Shown: positions 29,612 through 39,901 of the stretch, in pieces
Numbering within the stretch: position 1 is the first letter of the stretch
How the letters are laid out: each line of letters opens with the position of its first letter
DNA from: Agrobacterium fabrum str. C58
Lineage (GTDB): Bacteria > Pseudomonadota > Alphaproteobacteria > Rhizobiales > Rhizobiaceae
Direction: 5' to 3'
DNA: 64,000 nt
NCBI RefSeq assembly: GCF_000092025.1
Contig: NC_003063.2
Location: forward strand, 1,238,501 to 1,302,500
Position numbers and translations under genes: made by a program
The notes under the pieces: model-generated
What the model was told of the DNA's origin: nothing
Databases searched by the model: none
What the model saw: only the letters and a program-made list of their open reading frames with translations

Positions 29612-30499
29612 ATGCAAAAGGGTTTTCTGCTCGGTCTGTTCGCTTATGCGACCTTTTCCATGGGCGATGCCACGATCAAGTCGCTTGGGTCACAGATCAG
29701 CGTTTTCGAGATCGGCTTCTTCAGCATCCTCTTTTCCGGCATCTTCATCTTCTTCAGCAAGCCACGCGAGGAAAGGTGGCGCGAATTCTGGCGCATGAGC
29801 CGGCCCTTTGCTGTGCATGGGCGCGCGATTTCGGGTCTCTTCGCCGGTATTTTCGGCATCTATGCCTTCACCACCATTCCGCTGGCCGAAGCTTATGCGC
29901 TGATCTTTCTGTCGCCGCTTTTCGTGACCGTGCTTTCTGCCGTGGTGCTGAAGGAGAATATCGGCCCATGGCGCTGGGCGGCGGTTCTGGCCGGCATCGT
30001 CGGTGTCATCCTCGTCGTACGCCCGGGCTTCAAGACGCTGGAACTCGGCCATATCGCCGCCATCGGCGTGGCGTTCCTGGCGGCCATGACCATCGTGCTT
30101 TTGCGCTCGCTGGCGGGCAAGGAAAAACGCACCTCGATCATGGGTGTGCTGTTGATTTACGGGCTAACTTTCAATGGGATCGCTTCCATTCCCGATTTCG
30201 TCATGCCCAACCTGCACCAGCTTCTGGCCTTCGCCTTCATCGGCCTTTGCACGGCGACGGGACAGATCACCCTTCTGGTCGCCACCCGCATTGCGCCGGC
30301 AAGCCAGATTGCGCCCTCGCATTATTCGCAAATCCTCTGGGCCGTGGCGATCGGCATGACCTTCTTCCACGAATACCCTGACGCCATCGCGGCGCTGGGT
30401 CTCGCCGTCATCGCTGCATCGGGGCTTTTGACGATGATCCGCGAAAAAGTCAGGCTCGGCACCGTGCGCTGGAACCCGTTCTTCCGCAATCGACTTTGA
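29612..30499 (+). CDS. DMT-superfamily (EamA) transporter
   Basis: A 295-residue protein of about ten membrane helices in two EamA repeats; the repeat ends appear as AYALIFLSPLFVTVLSAVVL and APSHYSQILWAVAIGMTFFH. The ATG at 29612 follows GGGGA and begins at the first helix, so it is preferred to the ATG 12 codons earlier. These proteins export amino acids or other small metabolites by secondary transport. Substrate unknown. It stands alone and converges on a LysR gene. Confidence 0.88.
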   Translation: MQKGFLLGLFAYATFSMGDATIKSLGSQISVFEIGFFSILFSGIFIFFSKPREERWREFWRMSRPFAVHGRAISGLFAGIFGIYAFTTIPLAEAYALIFLSPLFVTVLSAVVLKENIGPWRWAAVLAGIVGVILVVRPGFKTLELGHIAAIGVAFLAAMTIVLLRSLAGKEKRTSIMGVLLIYGLTFNGIASIPDFVMPNLHQLLAFAFIGLCTATGQITLLVATRIAPASQIAPSHYSQILWAVAIGMTFFHEYPDAIAALGLAVIAASGLLTMIREKVRLGTVRWNPFFRNRL

Positions 30500-30532
30500 T
30501 TGTCGATTATCGACACAGGCGTACATAACGGC

Positions 30533-31435
30533 CTAGACCGGCTTGCCCACCTGATCGAGCAGCCACGCCTGAAAGGCGCGGGCAAGTACATTGTCCTGAC
30601 GTCCTTCCGGCAGGGCGACATAATAGCTCTTGTCGGTCTGCAAGGGGATGTCGAACACGATTTCGAGGCGGCTGGAGGCAAGCTCTGCCTCGATGAGATA
30701 TCGCGGCAGAAGGGCAAAACCGATGCCGCTTGCGGCGGCCTCGATGATCATCGAAAACTGGTCGAAACGGCTGCCCTGATAGGCATTGTCTGCCGTCACG
30801 CCGTTCATTTCCAGCCATTCCGTCCAGAGTTTCGGCCGGGTCGTGACATGCAGCAGCGGTTGCCCGGCCAGATCCTGCGCCCGGTTCACGCCTGCGCGGC
30901 GGAGCAAAGCAGGGCTGGCAACCGGCACGATCACCTCGTTGCATAAGAACGTACAGGTGCCATGCGCCCAGATTGGCTGGCCATAATGAATGGCGAGATC
31001 GAAACCTTCCTCGTCAAAATCGAAGGGGTGCGATCGTGAGCCGATTGTGATCGTCATATCGGGATTGGCGTCGATGAAGCGGGAGAGGCGCGGCATCAGC
31101 CAGCGGCTTCCGAATGTCGGCAGCGTTGCGACGGAGAGCGACGCATGCGACGTCCCGGCGGAAACCGCACGCACCATCAACTGTTCGGATTGCTGCAACA
31201 GGCGCCGCACATCGGGCAGGAATTTGCGCCCGGCTTCCGAAAGCACGACCCGTCTGCGGATGCGCTCGAAGAGTTGCATTCCCGTCTGGGCTTCCAGCTC
31301 GCCGATCTGCCGGCTGACGGCACTCTGCGTGAGGTTGAGTTCTTCGGCCGCACGCGTAAAATTGCCATGCCGTGCCGCGCATTCGAACGCTTGCAGGGTA
31401 ATGATATCAGGAACCAGTCTTCTGCGCGGATCCAT
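30533..31435 (-). CDS. LysR-family regulator (GcvA-like)
   Basis: A 300-residue LysR protein. The N-terminal HTH region reads LQAFECAARHGNFTRAAEEL then LTQSAVSRQIGELE, and the effector domain resembles the GcvA subgroup. It is divergent from the amaB-type aldehyde dehydrogenase across 206 bp and is its likely regulator, perhaps responding to a lysine catabolite. It also converges with the DMT exporter gene, leaving 33 bp between them. Confidence 0.9.
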   Translation of the reverse strand: MDPRRRLVPDIITLQAFECAARHGNFTRAAEELNLTQSAVSRQIGELEAQTGMQLFERIRRRVVLSEAGRKFLPDVRRLLQQSEQLMVRAVSAGTSHASLSVATLPTFGSRWLMPRLSRFIDANPDMTITIGSRSHPFDFDEEGFDLAIHYGQPIWAHGTCTFLCNEVIVPVASPALLRRAGVNRAQDLAGQPLLHVTTRPKLWTEWLEMNGVTADNAYQGSRFDQFSMIIEAAASGIGFALLPRYLIEAELASSRLEIVFDIPLQTDKSYYVALPEGRQDNVLARAFQAWLLDQVGKPV

Positions 31436-31641
31436 TCCATTCTCGCATCAACTTACCCGCTTTCCTCATTGGAAAAGGGTCGTTATGGCCATATATGATT
31501 ACGGGAAAGAATGGAACGGTGTTTTCCAGCGCTGCCGGCCCAGTTTCAAACAACGAAAGAAAAATTCGGGGAAAGATGAGTGACGGGAGTTGAAAGCGCC
31601 GTATCCAAACGGCCTTTCCTCCCCTTTCAACCACAAGGACG

Positions 31642-33177
31642 ATGGACATGGATGCGATGACGAAGCTTGACGTGAAACAGGAAGCCGCGGCTCTGCTCGA
31701 CAAGATGGGTGTTGCCCGCGATCTTTATACCGGCGGCGACATGGCGTCCTTCAGCCCCGTGACGGGTGAGCAGATAGCAAGCCTCAGGACCGTGTCGGTA
31801 GAGGGTGTCGCAGCCGTGGTCGACAAGGCTGATGCGGCGTTCAGGACCTGGCGTAATGTGCCGGCGCCGCGTCGTGGCGAGTTGATCCGCCTGCTTGGCG
31901 AAGAACTGCGCGCCTTCAAGACCGATCTCGGCCGTCTCGTCTCGCTGGAAGCGGGCAAGATCCCGTCCGAAGGTCTCGGTGAAGTGCAGGAGATGATCGA
32001 TATCTGCGATTTCGCTGTCGGTCTCTCCCGCCAGCTTTACGGTCTCACCATCGCCACCGAACGTCCCGGCCACCGCATGATGGAAACCTGGCATCCGCTT
32101 GGCGTCGTCGGCGTCATCTCGGCCTTCAATTTCCCCGTCGCCGTCTGGTCGTGGAATGCCGCACTTGCCCTCGTCTGCGGTAATTCGGTGGTCTGGAAGC
32201 CTTCGGAGAAGACCCCGCTTACGGCGCTTGCCGTGCAGGGCATCTTCGAGCGCGCCGCCGCCCGCTTTGGCGATGCGCCGGAAGGTCTGTCCCAACTGCT
32301 GATCGGTGACCGCGCCGTGGGTGAAGCCATGGTGGATTACCCCAAAGTGCCGCTCGTCTCCGCCACCGGCTCGACCCGTATGGGGCGCGATGTCGGTCCG
32401 CGTCTGGCCAAGCGCTTTGCCCGCGCCATTCTGGAACTTGGCGGCAACAATGCCGGCATCGTCTGCCCGTCTGCCGATCTCGACATGGCGCTGCGCGCCA
32501 TCGCCTTCGGCGCCATGGGCACCGCCGGCCAGCGCTGCACGACGCTTCGCCGGCTTTTCGTACATGACAGCGTTTATGAGGAGCTCGTGCCGCGCCTGAA
32601 AAAGGCTTACGCGTCTGTCTCCGTCGGCAATCCGCTGGAAAGTTCCGCACTCGTTGGCCCGCTGGTCGACAAGGCGGCCTTTGACGGCATGCAAAAGGCG
32701 ATTGAGGCTGCCAAGGCGGCCGGCGGCGTTGTGCATGGCGGCGACCGCGTCGATACCGGTGCGGCAGATGCCTATTACGTGAAACCTGCACTCGTCGAAA
32801 TGCCGAAGCAGGTTGGCCCCGTTCTGGAAGAGACCTTCGCGCCGATCCTCTATGTCATGAAGTATAGCGATCTCGATCAGGCGATCGACGCGCATAATGC
32901 CGTCGCCGCGGGTCTTTCCTCGTCCATCTTCACCCGTGACATTCAGGAATCGGAACGTTTCCTGTCGTCGGAAGGCTCGGATTGCGGCATTGCCAACGTC
33001 AATATCGGCACATCGGGTGCGGAAATCGGCGGCGCGTTTGGCGGCGAGAAGGAAACCGGTGGCGGCCGTGAATCCGGTTCGGATTCTTGGAAGGCCTATA
33101 TGCGCCGCGCCACCAACACCATCAACTATTCCAAGGCGCTGCCTTTGGCGCAGGGCGTTTCCTTCGATATCGAATAA
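31642..33177 (+). CDS. amaB: ALDH7-type aldehyde dehydrogenase (L-piperidine-6-carboxylate dehydrogenase)
   Basis: A 511-residue aldehyde dehydrogenase of the ALDH7/antiquitin type. The catalytic cysteine is Cys299 in TAGQRCTTLRRL, and the glutamate lies in LELGGNNAGI. The subfamily oxidises piperidine-6-carboxylate/aminoadipate semialdehyde in lysine catabolism. No other lysine catabolism gene is adjacent, so the assignment rests on subfamily likeness. It is preceded by AAGGACG, is divergent from a LysR gene, and is followed by a terminator. Confidence 0.82.
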   Translation: MDMDAMTKLDVKQEAAALLDKMGVARDLYTGGDMASFSPVTGEQIASLRTVSVEGVAAVVDKADAAFRTWRNVPAPRRGELIRLLGEELRAFKTDLGRLVSLEAGKIPSEGLGEVQEMIDICDFAVGLSRQLYGLTIATERPGHRMMETWHPLGVVGVISAFNFPVAVWSWNAALALVCGNSVVWKPSEKTPLTALAVQGIFERAAARFGDAPEGLSQLLIGDRAVGEAMVDYPKVPLVSATGSTRMGRDVGPRLAKRFARAILELGGNNAGIVCPSADLDMALRAIAFGAMGTAGQRCTTLRRLFVHDSVYEELVPRLKKAYASVSVGNPLESSALVGPLVDKAAFDGMQKAIEAAKAAGGVVHGGDRVDTGAADAYYVKPALVEMPKQVGPVLEETFAPILYVMKYSDLDQAIDAHNAVAAGLSSSIFTRDIQESERFLSSEGSDCGIANVNIGTSGAEIGGAFGGEKETGGGRESGSDSWKAYMRRATNTINYSKALPLAQGVSFDIE

Positions 33178-33204
33178 GCACATCCTAGGACGATTGATGT
33201 ATAT

Positions 33205-33229
33205 GCCGGCGCCGCGTGCGCCGGCGTTT
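33205..33229 (+). terminator. Rho-independent terminator after amaB
   Basis: An 8-bp GC stem (GCCGGCGC/GCGCCGGC) with a CGCGT loop is followed by GTTTTCGTTT on the plus strand, 28 bp past the stop. Confidence 0.7.
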
Positions 33230-33406
33230 TCGTTTGGGGCTAAAAATGAGCCGCCGCCAATATTTGCGGAGAAGCCTGATGGTGGCGGAATTTTATTCCT
33301 GCCATATCCGTTATATTGAATTATTGTCTCTCTATCGTTTTTATTGAAAACCCTAGCATTGCTCCATATCGCAGACCGGCCAGTGGGGCTGGTGATAGGA
33401 GATGAA

Positions 33407-34360
33407 ATGCCAGCCATTACCCGACGCGCTCTTTCCGCCGGTCTTATCGCCGCCGTCGCTCTTTCTGTTCTTCCTTTTGCCGCACAGGCTGCGGAAGAAC
33501 TGAAGATCGGTTATCAGAAAACCGGCCTGCCGGTTATCGCAAGGCAGCAGGGCGTCATCGAAAAGGCGCTCGAGGCCAAGGGCGTCAAGGTGTCCTGGGT
33601 GGAGTTCACGGCAGGCCCGCCGCTGGTGGAAGCCCTGAATGTCGGTTCCATCAATGTCGGCTGGACGGGTGATGCGCCGCCGATTTTCGGACAGGCGGCG
33701 GGTTCAGCCATCGTTTATGTCGCGGCGCTTCCTTCGAACGGCAAGGGCGAGGCGATCTTCACCAAGCCTGAAAGCGGCATCAAGTCGGTCGCCGATCTCA
33801 AGGGCAAGAAGGTCGGTGTCGGCAAGGGCACCAGTGCCCACAATCTGCTGGTGGCGGCTCTGGAGAAAAACGGCCTGAAACTCAGTGATATCGATGTGAC
33901 CTATCTCAGCCCCGCCGATGCCGCGGCTGCTTTTGCCAGCGACAAGATCGATGCCTGGGCCGTATGGGATCCATTCTACGCGATTGCCGAAACCCGCTAC
34001 AAGCCGGTCACTCTGGCTCGCACCAGTGATGTTCTTGACGTCAAGACCTATTTCCTCGCCAACCGCGATTATGCCAAATCCCATGCGGATACGATCAACA
34101 CCAACGTCGGTGCCTTGGGCGAAGCGGCGAAATGGTCTGCCGCCAACCGCGACAAGGTGGCGGCTGCCCTGCACGAGGTGACGGGCGTTCCATTGGAGGC
34201 GCAGACGCTTGCCGCCAACCGCTCGGAATTCGGCATCACCAGGATCGACGACAAGATCGTCGCCAGCCAGCAGGAAACCGCCGACCGCTTTTATCGTCTG
34301 GGCCTCATCCCGAAACAGATCAGCATCAAGGATGCCGTCTGGTCGGGTGCGACCAACTGA
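33407..34360 (+). CDS. ssuA: Aliphatic sulfonate ABC transporter substrate-binding protein (SsuA-like)
   Basis: A 317-residue binding protein of the SsuA/TauA/NitT group. The start at 33407 follows AGGAGATGA and opens a signal peptide with a double-arginine (MPAITRRALSAGLIAAVALS) cleaved near AAQAA; the longer upstream frame would spoil it. The mature N-terminus LKIGYQKTGLPVIARQQGVI is typical of sulfonate binders. No sulfonate monooxygenase is next to it, so the ligand (alkanesulfonate, taurine or similar) is not fixed. It heads the three-gene ssuACB set. Confidence 0.85.
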   Translation: MPAITRRALSAGLIAAVALSVLPFAAQAAEELKIGYQKTGLPVIARQQGVIEKALEAKGVKVSWVEFTAGPPLVEALNVGSINVGWTGDAPPIFGQAAGSAIVYVAALPSNGKGEAIFTKPESGIKSVADLKGKKVGVGKGTSAHNLLVAALEKNGLKLSDIDVTYLSPADAAAAFASDKIDAWAVWDPFYAIAETRYKPVTLARTSDVLDVKTYFLANRDYAKSHADTINTNVGALGEAAKWSAANRDKVAAALHEVTGVPLEAQTLAANRSEFGITRIDDKIVASQQETADRFYRLGLIPKQISIKDAVWSGATN

Positions 34361-34380
34361 GCCAGACTGGAGGGGATGCC

Positions 34381-35163
34381 ATGAGCACTGGAAAGCGTAT
34401 CGAGATAGGTGGCGTTGCCACCGGCTGGCTGCTTCCCGCCCTCATCCTTGCAGGATGGGAAGTGGCGGCGCGTGTTGGCTTGATTTCTGCCAATGTGTTG
34501 CCGGCCCCCTCCGCTGTCGCGGAAGCCTTCTGGCGGCTTCTGCTCTCGGGTGAGCTTATAGCCAATATCGGCGTCAGTTCCGCCCGCGCACTCGCCGGCT
34601 TTGCCATCGGCGGCTCCATCGGCTTCATCTTCGGGCTCGCCAATGGCCTGTCTAGATTTTCCCGCAGTTTCACCGATACGACGCTGCAGATGATACGCAA
34701 TATCCCACATCTGGCGCTCATTCCGCTCGTCATCCTCTGGTTCGGCATAGACGAGGAAGCGAAGCTCTTTCTCGTCGCGCTCGGCGTGTTTTTCCCTATC
34801 TACATCAACACGCTGCTCGGCATTCAGGGGGTCGATCCGCAACTGGTGGAGATGGGCCGCACCTACGGCATGTCGCCCTTCACGCTGTTCCGGCGGGTTA
34901 TCCTGCCCGGCGCTCTGCCATCCATCTTCACCGGCCTGCGCTATGCGCTCGGCATCATGTGGTTGACCTTGATCGTGGCGGAAACCATTTCCTCGTCCTC
35001 CGGCCTCGGCTATATGGCCATGCAGGCGCGCGAGTTCCTGCTGATCGATGTCGTTGTGCTGTCGATCCTCATCTATGCGCTTCTCGGCAAACTCGCCGAC
35101 AGTTTCGCCCGCTTCCTCGAAAGCATCTTCCTGCAATGGCATCCAGCCTTCAAGAAAGTCTGA
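34381..35163 (+). CDS. ssuC: Sulfonate-type ABC transporter permease (SsuC-like)
   Basis: A 260-residue permease with about six membrane helices and the EAA loop (EMGRTYGMSPFTLFRRVILP) that docks to the ATPase. It begins 20 bp after ssuA, and the stop is eight bases before ssuB. It belongs to the BPD_transp_1 family, as for sulfonate, taurine and nitrate uptake. Confidence 0.88.
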   Translation: MSTGKRIEIGGVATGWLLPALILAGWEVAARVGLISANVLPAPSAVAEAFWRLLLSGELIANIGVSSARALAGFAIGGSIGFIFGLANGLSRFSRSFTDTTLQMIRNIPHLALIPLVILWFGIDEEAKLFLVALGVFFPIYINTLLGIQGVDPQLVEMGRTYGMSPFTLFRRVILPGALPSIFTGLRYALGIMWLTLIVAETISSSSGLGYMAMQAREFLLIDVVVLSILIYALLGKLADSFARFLESIFLQWHPAFKKV

Positions 35164-35171
35164 GGTAACCC

Positions 35172-36002
35172 ATGTCGACCGGTAATGTGACGACGCTGAG
35201 ACGCCCCGAAGCCCCGCCATCCCTTCCGGCCGGAACCGAGGCGAAGATCGAACATCACGCAAGACCGGCTGAAGGCAAGGTCGCCTTCAGCTTCCGAAAC
35301 GTCACGAAAAGCTTCGGCGACAAGCCGGTTCTGCGCGGCATCGATCTCGACGTGCGGGAAGGCGAGTTTCTGGCTGTTATCGGCAAGAGCGGCTGTGGCA
35401 AGAGCACGCTTTTGCGCATTCTGGCGGGCCTCGACACGCCGACGACCGGCACCGTCTCGAAAGACCCATCGAACCGCACCCGCATGATGTTTCAGGAGCC
35501 GCGGCTTCTGCCGTGGGAGCGGATCGCAAACAATGTTTCGGTGGGACTGACCGGCATCGCCAAAGGCGAAGCGGCAAGGGAACAGGCGCTTGGCATTCTC
35601 GACGAGGTCGGTCTCAAGGACCGGGCGGGCGAGTGGCCCTATGTGCTCTCCGGTGGCCAGAAGCAACGCGTGGCGCTGGCCCGCGCCCTTGTCGCCCATC
35701 CGCAGATCCTGGCACTGGACGAGCCGCTCGGGGCGCTCGATGCGCTGACCCGCATCGAAATGCAGCTTCTGCTGGAGCGTATCTGGCGCAAGCAGAAATT
35801 CACTGCCGTGCTCGTCACCCATGATGTGTCGGAGGCCGTGGCGCTTGCCGATCGCATCGTCGTCATCGATGAGGGGCGCATCGCGCTCGATCTCGATGTA
35901 AAACTGCCGCGCCCGCGCCGCCACGGCACGCCGGAATTCGCAAGGCTGGAAGAACAGGTTCTGAACCAGCTCTTCGGCCGCGGCGACATTACCGGACAAT
36001 AG
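35172..36002 (+). CDS. ssuB: Sulfonate-type ABC transporter ATP-binding protein (SsuB-like)
   Basis: A 276-residue ATPase with Walker [10 protein letters not shown], signature LSGGQKQR and Walker [13 protein letters not shown]. The first 30 residues are a polar extension before the ABC domain begins at [13 protein letters not shown], a feature of SsuB proteins. It energises SsuA/SsuC. It converges with putA across 37 bp that contain a GC-rich hairpin. Confidence 0.88.
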   Translation: MSTGNVTTLRRPEAPPSLPAGTEAKIEHHARPAEGKVAFSFRNVTKSFGDKPVLRGIDLDVREGEFLAVIGKSGCGKSTLLRILAGLDTPTTGTVSKDPSNRTRMMFQEPRLLPWERIANNVSVGLTGIAKGEAAREQALGILDEVGLKDRAGEWPYVLSGGQKQRVALARALVAHPQILALDEPLGALDALTRIEMQLLLERIWRKQKFTAVLVTHDVSEAVALADRIVVIDEGRIALDLDVKLPRPRRHGTPEFARLEEQVLNQLFGRGDITGQ

Positions 36003-36008
36003 GTGGTA

Positions 36009-36030
36009 CGGCAGGGCCGAGACCCTGCCG
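36009..36030. terminator. GC hairpin between ssuB and putA, weak terminator
   Basis: Perfect 8-bp stem CGGCAGGG/CCCTGCCG with a six-base loop between convergent genes. No clear T run on either strand, so intrinsic termination is only possible. Confidence 0.4.
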
Positions 36031-36039
36031 GGACCATGT

Positions 36040-39000
36040 TTAGCCAATGCTCATCAGGCTGGCATTGCCGCCGGCGGCCGTGGTGTTGACGCTGACTGAA
36101 ACCTCTTCCACCAGCCAGTCGAGAGTATAGGGCTGGCTTTCGCCGGAAAGTGCGTCCGTCGTCGCTGCCTGAAAGAGAACCAGCGGGCCGGGCAGGGCGG
36201 CGATCTTCCTGTTGATCGCAACCACGCGTTCCGCATCGCCCTCGACCAGCGCACCGGCGAAGGGTGCCGATTTTTCCCAGTCATCCGCCCAGACGATGCG
36301 CGAGGTCACGCTTGCCGGCAGGCCGTAGATCGCCTTTTCCAGTCCCGAAGCATTGTCGATGACAACAGAGTTGCCGGTAGATAGCGCTGCCGCAAGCTGA
36401 CGGTAAAGCCCCTGTTCGGTTGCCGGCACCAGCAGGATCTTGCCGCGCGGATGCAGCGCATAGACATTGCGCTCGCCGACGGGGCCGGCCAGCTCGGTCT
36501 CAAAGCCAAGGCCTGAAAGCGCAGCCGCCTGGCGTGCGGCTTCTGCCGCAACAGTCTGACCATTTTCATCCAGCCAGCGGGCGAGATCGACCGCAGCCTG
36601 ATCCTGCTGGCTGGCGATGCGGTCTATCTTTGGCGCTTTCTCCGTCATGCGGCCGAGATAAAGCGGACCGCCGGCCTTGGGGCCGGTGCCGGAAAGGCCG
36701 CGTCCGCCAAAGGGCTGCACACCGACCACCGCGCCGATGATGTTGCGGTTCACATAAAGATTGCCGGCCGCAACGCGGGAGAGCACATGCTGGATCGTAT
36801 CGTCGAGACGCGTATGCAGGCCGAAGGTCAGGCCGTAGCCGGTGGCGTTGATCTCATCGATCAGCCGGTCGAGATGATCGCGCTTGAAGCGGATGACGTG
36901 CAGCACCGGCCCGAAGACCTCGCGCTTCAGATCGGCGAGCGATTTCATCTCGATGATGGTTGGCGGTACGAAGGTGCCCTTGCCGGTTTCCCCCGCAAGC
37001 GCAATCTGCTCGATGCGGTGACCGAGCGACCGCATGCCGTCAATATGCTTTTCGATGATGCCCTTGGCCTCGGCGGTGATGACGGGGCCGACATCGACGG
37101 AGAGCTGATCCGTGCGGCCGATGCGCAATTCGTGCAGCGCGCCTTTCAGCATGGTCAGCGTGCGGTCCGCCACATCTTCCTGCAGGCAGAGGATGCGCAG
37201 TGCCGAGCAGCGCTGTCCGGCACTGTCGAAGGCAGACGCGATGACATCGGCGACAACCTGTTCGGCAAGCGCGGAGGAATCGACGATCATGGCGTTCTGA
37301 CCACCGGTCTCGGCAATCAGCGGCACCGGCTGGCCATTGGCCAGAACCCGGCCGGCAAGCTGCCCCTGAATGAGCCGCGCCACCTCAGTGGAGCCGGTGA
37401 ACATCACGCCCGCCGTCAGTGGTGAGCCGACCAGCGCCGCACCCGTCTTGCCATCGCCCGGCAGAAGCTGCACGGCGTCTTGCGGAACGCCCGCCTCATG
37501 GAGCAGGCGCACACCCTGCGCGGCGATCAGCGGAGTCTCCTCAGCGGGTTTTGCCAGAACCGGGTTGCCGGCGACCAGCGCTGCGGCCACCTGACCGATG
37601 AAGATGGCGAGCGGGAAGTTCCACGGGCTAATGCAGACGACGGGACCGAGCGATTTTTCATCCGATTTGAAATTCCTGCGGGCTTCTGCCGCGTAGTAAC
37701 GCAGGAAATCGATGGCTTCGCGCACCTCGGCAATGGCGTTGGGCATGGATTTTCCCGCCTCGCGCATGATGAGGCCGAGCAGTGTGGGCATTTCGGCCTG
37801 CATGGCGTCGGCCGCGCGCTCCAGGCAGGCGGCACGGTCTTCCACTGGCATAGAGGGCCAGCTTGAAGCCGCCGCCCGCTGCATGGCCGCTTCGACATCG
37901 GCCTCGGTGGGTTCCGTCACATGGCCGACGATATCGCTGTGGTCGCCGGGGTTGAGGACCGGGCGCGTCTGGCCGCCAGCCTGTGGCGCCGCAGCCTTCC
38001 ATTCCGTTGCTGCACCCGCCTTCAGTGTTTTGTCGAGGGCAGAGAGCGTTGTTTCATTGGAGAGGTCGACGCCGGCGGAGTTTTTCCGTTCCGGGCCGAA
38101 GAGATCGGCGGGGGCGGCGATACGGTCGTGCTGCGCACCGGGAACGGCATAGGCCTTCACCACCGCGACCGGGTCTTCCAGCAGGGAATCCACCGGCACG
38201 GCCGGATCGGCAATGCGATTGACGAAGGAGGAGTTCGCGCCGTTCTCCAGAAGGCGGCGCACGAGATAGGCCAGCAGCGTCTCATGCGTGCCGACAGGGG
38301 CATAGAAACGGCAGGGGCGGTCGAGTTTCTTTTTGCCGACGACTTCGCTGTAAAGCGGTTCGCCCATGCCGTGCAGGCACTGGAACTCGTAGTCGCCGAG
38401 TTTGAAATCGGGACCGGCGAGGTGATAGATGGTCGCCATGGACTGCGCATTGTGGGTCGCAAATTGCGGGAAGACCAGATCGCGCGCGTCGAGCAGCTTG
38501 CGGGCGCAGGCGATGTAGGAGACATCGGTATGCACTTTCCGGGTAAAGACCGGGAAGTCTTCCAGCCCCTCCACCTGCGCGCGCTTGATTTCCGCATCCC
38601 AATAAGCGCCCTTGACGAGGCGCACCATGATGCGGCGGCCCGAACGGCGGGCGAGGTCGATGATGTAGTCGAGAACGAAGGGGCAGCGGCGGCCATAGGC
38701 CTGCACCACGAAACCGAGGCCGTTCCAGCCAGCAAGGTCCTTGTCCAGCGCCAGTTCTTCGAGAAGATCGAGTGACAGTTCCAGCCGGTCGGCTTCTTCC
38801 GCATCGATATTGAGGCCGATATCGTATGTCTTGCTGAGCAGCATCAGCGATTTCACGCGCGGCAGAAGCTCCGCCATCACCCGCTCGGCCTGCGCGCGGG
38901 CGTAGCGTGGATGCAGCGCCGAAAGCTTGATGGAAATGCCCGGCCCGCCATAGATGCCGCGGCCGGCGGAGGCCTTGCCAATGGCGTGGATGGCGTTTTC

Positions 39001-39726
39001 ATAATCCTTGTAATAACGCTCGGCATCCTTTGCGGTGGTCGCGGCTTCGCCCAGCATGTCGTAGGAATATTGGAAGCCCTGCTCCTCAAGCGGCTTCGAC
39101 CGCTTGATCGCCTCACCGATGGTTTCGCCGGTCACGAACTGCTCGCCCATCATACGCATCGCCATGTCGACGCCACGGCGGATGACGGGTTCGCCGGCGC
39201 GGGCGATCAGCTTCGTCAGCGCCGCTGAAAGGCCGCTGTCATTGACGGTCGAAGTGAGCTTGCCTGTGATGACGAGACCCCAGGTGGCGGCATTGACGAA
39301 AAGCGAACGCCCGCCGCCAATATGGGACTTCCAGTCGCCACGCGCGATCTTGTCGCGGATCAGCGCGTCGCGGGTGGCGGTGTCAGGAATGCGCAGCAGC
39401 GCTTCGGCAAGGCACATCAGCGCCACGCCCTCATGGCTGGAAAGCGAATATTCCTGCACCAGCCCTTCGACGCCTGTGCCCTTGGTTTTGGCACGCAGCG
39501 CCTCGATCAGCTTGCGGGCGGTGTCGCGAATGGCTTTCGCCTGGTCAGCCGTCACCGTCGCCGCTTCGATCAAAGGCGCCATGCATTCTTCTTCTGCCCG
39601 GCGGTAGGCGGCAGTGACCGCCTTGCGCAGCAGGCTCTGTTCGCGCACCGGCGGCGCAAAATTCTGGAAGATACTGTTTCCCACCTGCTGGATAGTTACA
39701 CCGGCATTGCTTGCACCATCGGCCAT
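36040..39726 (-). CDS. putA: Bifunctional proline dehydrogenase / pyrroline-5-carboxylate dehydrogenase
   Basis: A 1228-residue PutA. The start at 39726 (MADGASNAGVTIQQ) excludes an unsupported extension. The proline dehydrogenase barrel lies at about residues 170-480 (AGRGIYGGPGISIKLSALHP), and the P5C dehydrogenase at about 550-1020, with catalytic Cys840 in SAGQRCSAL and the glutamate in IAETGGQNAM. It oxidises proline to glutamate with FAD then NAD, channelling the intermediate. It lacks the N-terminal ribbon-helix-helix of enterobacterial PutA, so it is not its own repressor; regulation falls to the divergent Lrp-type gene, as known in Agrobacterium. Confidence 0.95.
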   Translation of the reverse strand: MADGASNAGVTIQQVGNSIFQNFAPPVREQSLLRKAVTAAYRRAEEECMAPLIEAATVTADQAKAIRDTARKLIEALRAKTKGTGVEGLVQEYSLSSHEGVALMCLAEALLRIPDTATRDALIRDKIARGDWKSHIGGGRSLFVNAATWGLVITGKLTSTVNDSGLSAALTKLIARAGEPVIRRGVDMAMRMMGEQFVTGETIGEAIKRSKPLEEQGFQYSYDMLGEAATTAKDAERYYKDYENAIHAIGKASAGRGIYGGPGISIKLSALHPRYARAQAERVMAELLPRVKSLMLLSKTYDIGLNIDAEEADRLELSLDLLEELALDKDLAGWNGLGFVVQAYGRRCPFVLDYIIDLARRSGRRIMVRLVKGAYWDAEIKRAQVEGLEDFPVFTRKVHTDVSYIACARKLLDARDLVFPQFATHNAQSMATIYHLAGPDFKLGDYEFQCLHGMGEPLYSEVVGKKKLDRPCRFYAPVGTHETLLAYLVRRLLENGANSSFVNRIADPAVPVDSLLEDPVAVVKAYAVPGAQHDRIAAPADLFGPERKNSAGVDLSNETTLSALDKTLKAGAATEWKAAAPQAGGQTRPVLNPGDHSDIVGHVTEPTEADVEAAMQRAAASSWPSMPVEDRAACLERAADAMQAEMPTLLGLIMREAGKSMPNAIAEVREAIDFLRYYAAEARRNFKSDEKSLGPVVCISPWNFPLAIFIGQVAAALVAGNPVLAKPAEETPLIAAQGVRLLHEAGVPQDAVQLLPGDGKTGAALVGSPLTAGVMFTGSTEVARLIQGQLAGRVLANGQPVPLIAETGGQNAMIVDSSALAEQVVADVIASAFDSAGQRCSALRILCLQEDVADRTLTMLKGALHELRIGRTDQLSVDVGPVITAEAKGIIEKHIDGMRSLGHRIEQIALAGETGKGTFVPPTIIEMKSLADLKREVFGPVLHVIRFKRDHLDRLIDEINATGYGLTFGLHTRLDDTIQHVLSRVAAGNLYVNRNIIGAVVGVQPFGGRGLSGTGPKAGGPLYLGRMTEKAPKIDRIASQQDQAAVDLARWLDENGQTVAAEAARQAAALSGLGFETELAGPVGERNVYALHPRGKILLVPATEQGLYRQLAAALSTGNSVVIDNASGLEKAIYGLPASVTSRIVWADDWEKSAPFAGALVEGDAERVVAINRKIAALPGPLVLFQAATTDALSGESQPYTLDWLVEEVSVSVNTTAAGGNASLMSIG

Positions 39727-39901
39727 TCTGAAAATCCTGAAAACGCTGTTGAAGGCAGATCGTCGGCGGCAGCGTGTCCTCCGCCCGCCGCTTGTCATCC
39801 TGGTACTCACAATATCATTGCCGCAAAAATTGCTATGGCCTTATTTTCAGGATAAAACAGGCAATATGAACTTTTATGATGAGAAAACGGCGTAAAATCG
39901 C

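Noticed and set aside
31627..33417. Very long antisense open frame opposite the aldehyde dehydrogenase gene
   Set aside because: High-GC codon bias produces long antisense frames; the plus-strand gene has all family motifs, the antisense frame none. The same applies to frames opposite the genes at 3219 and 60443.
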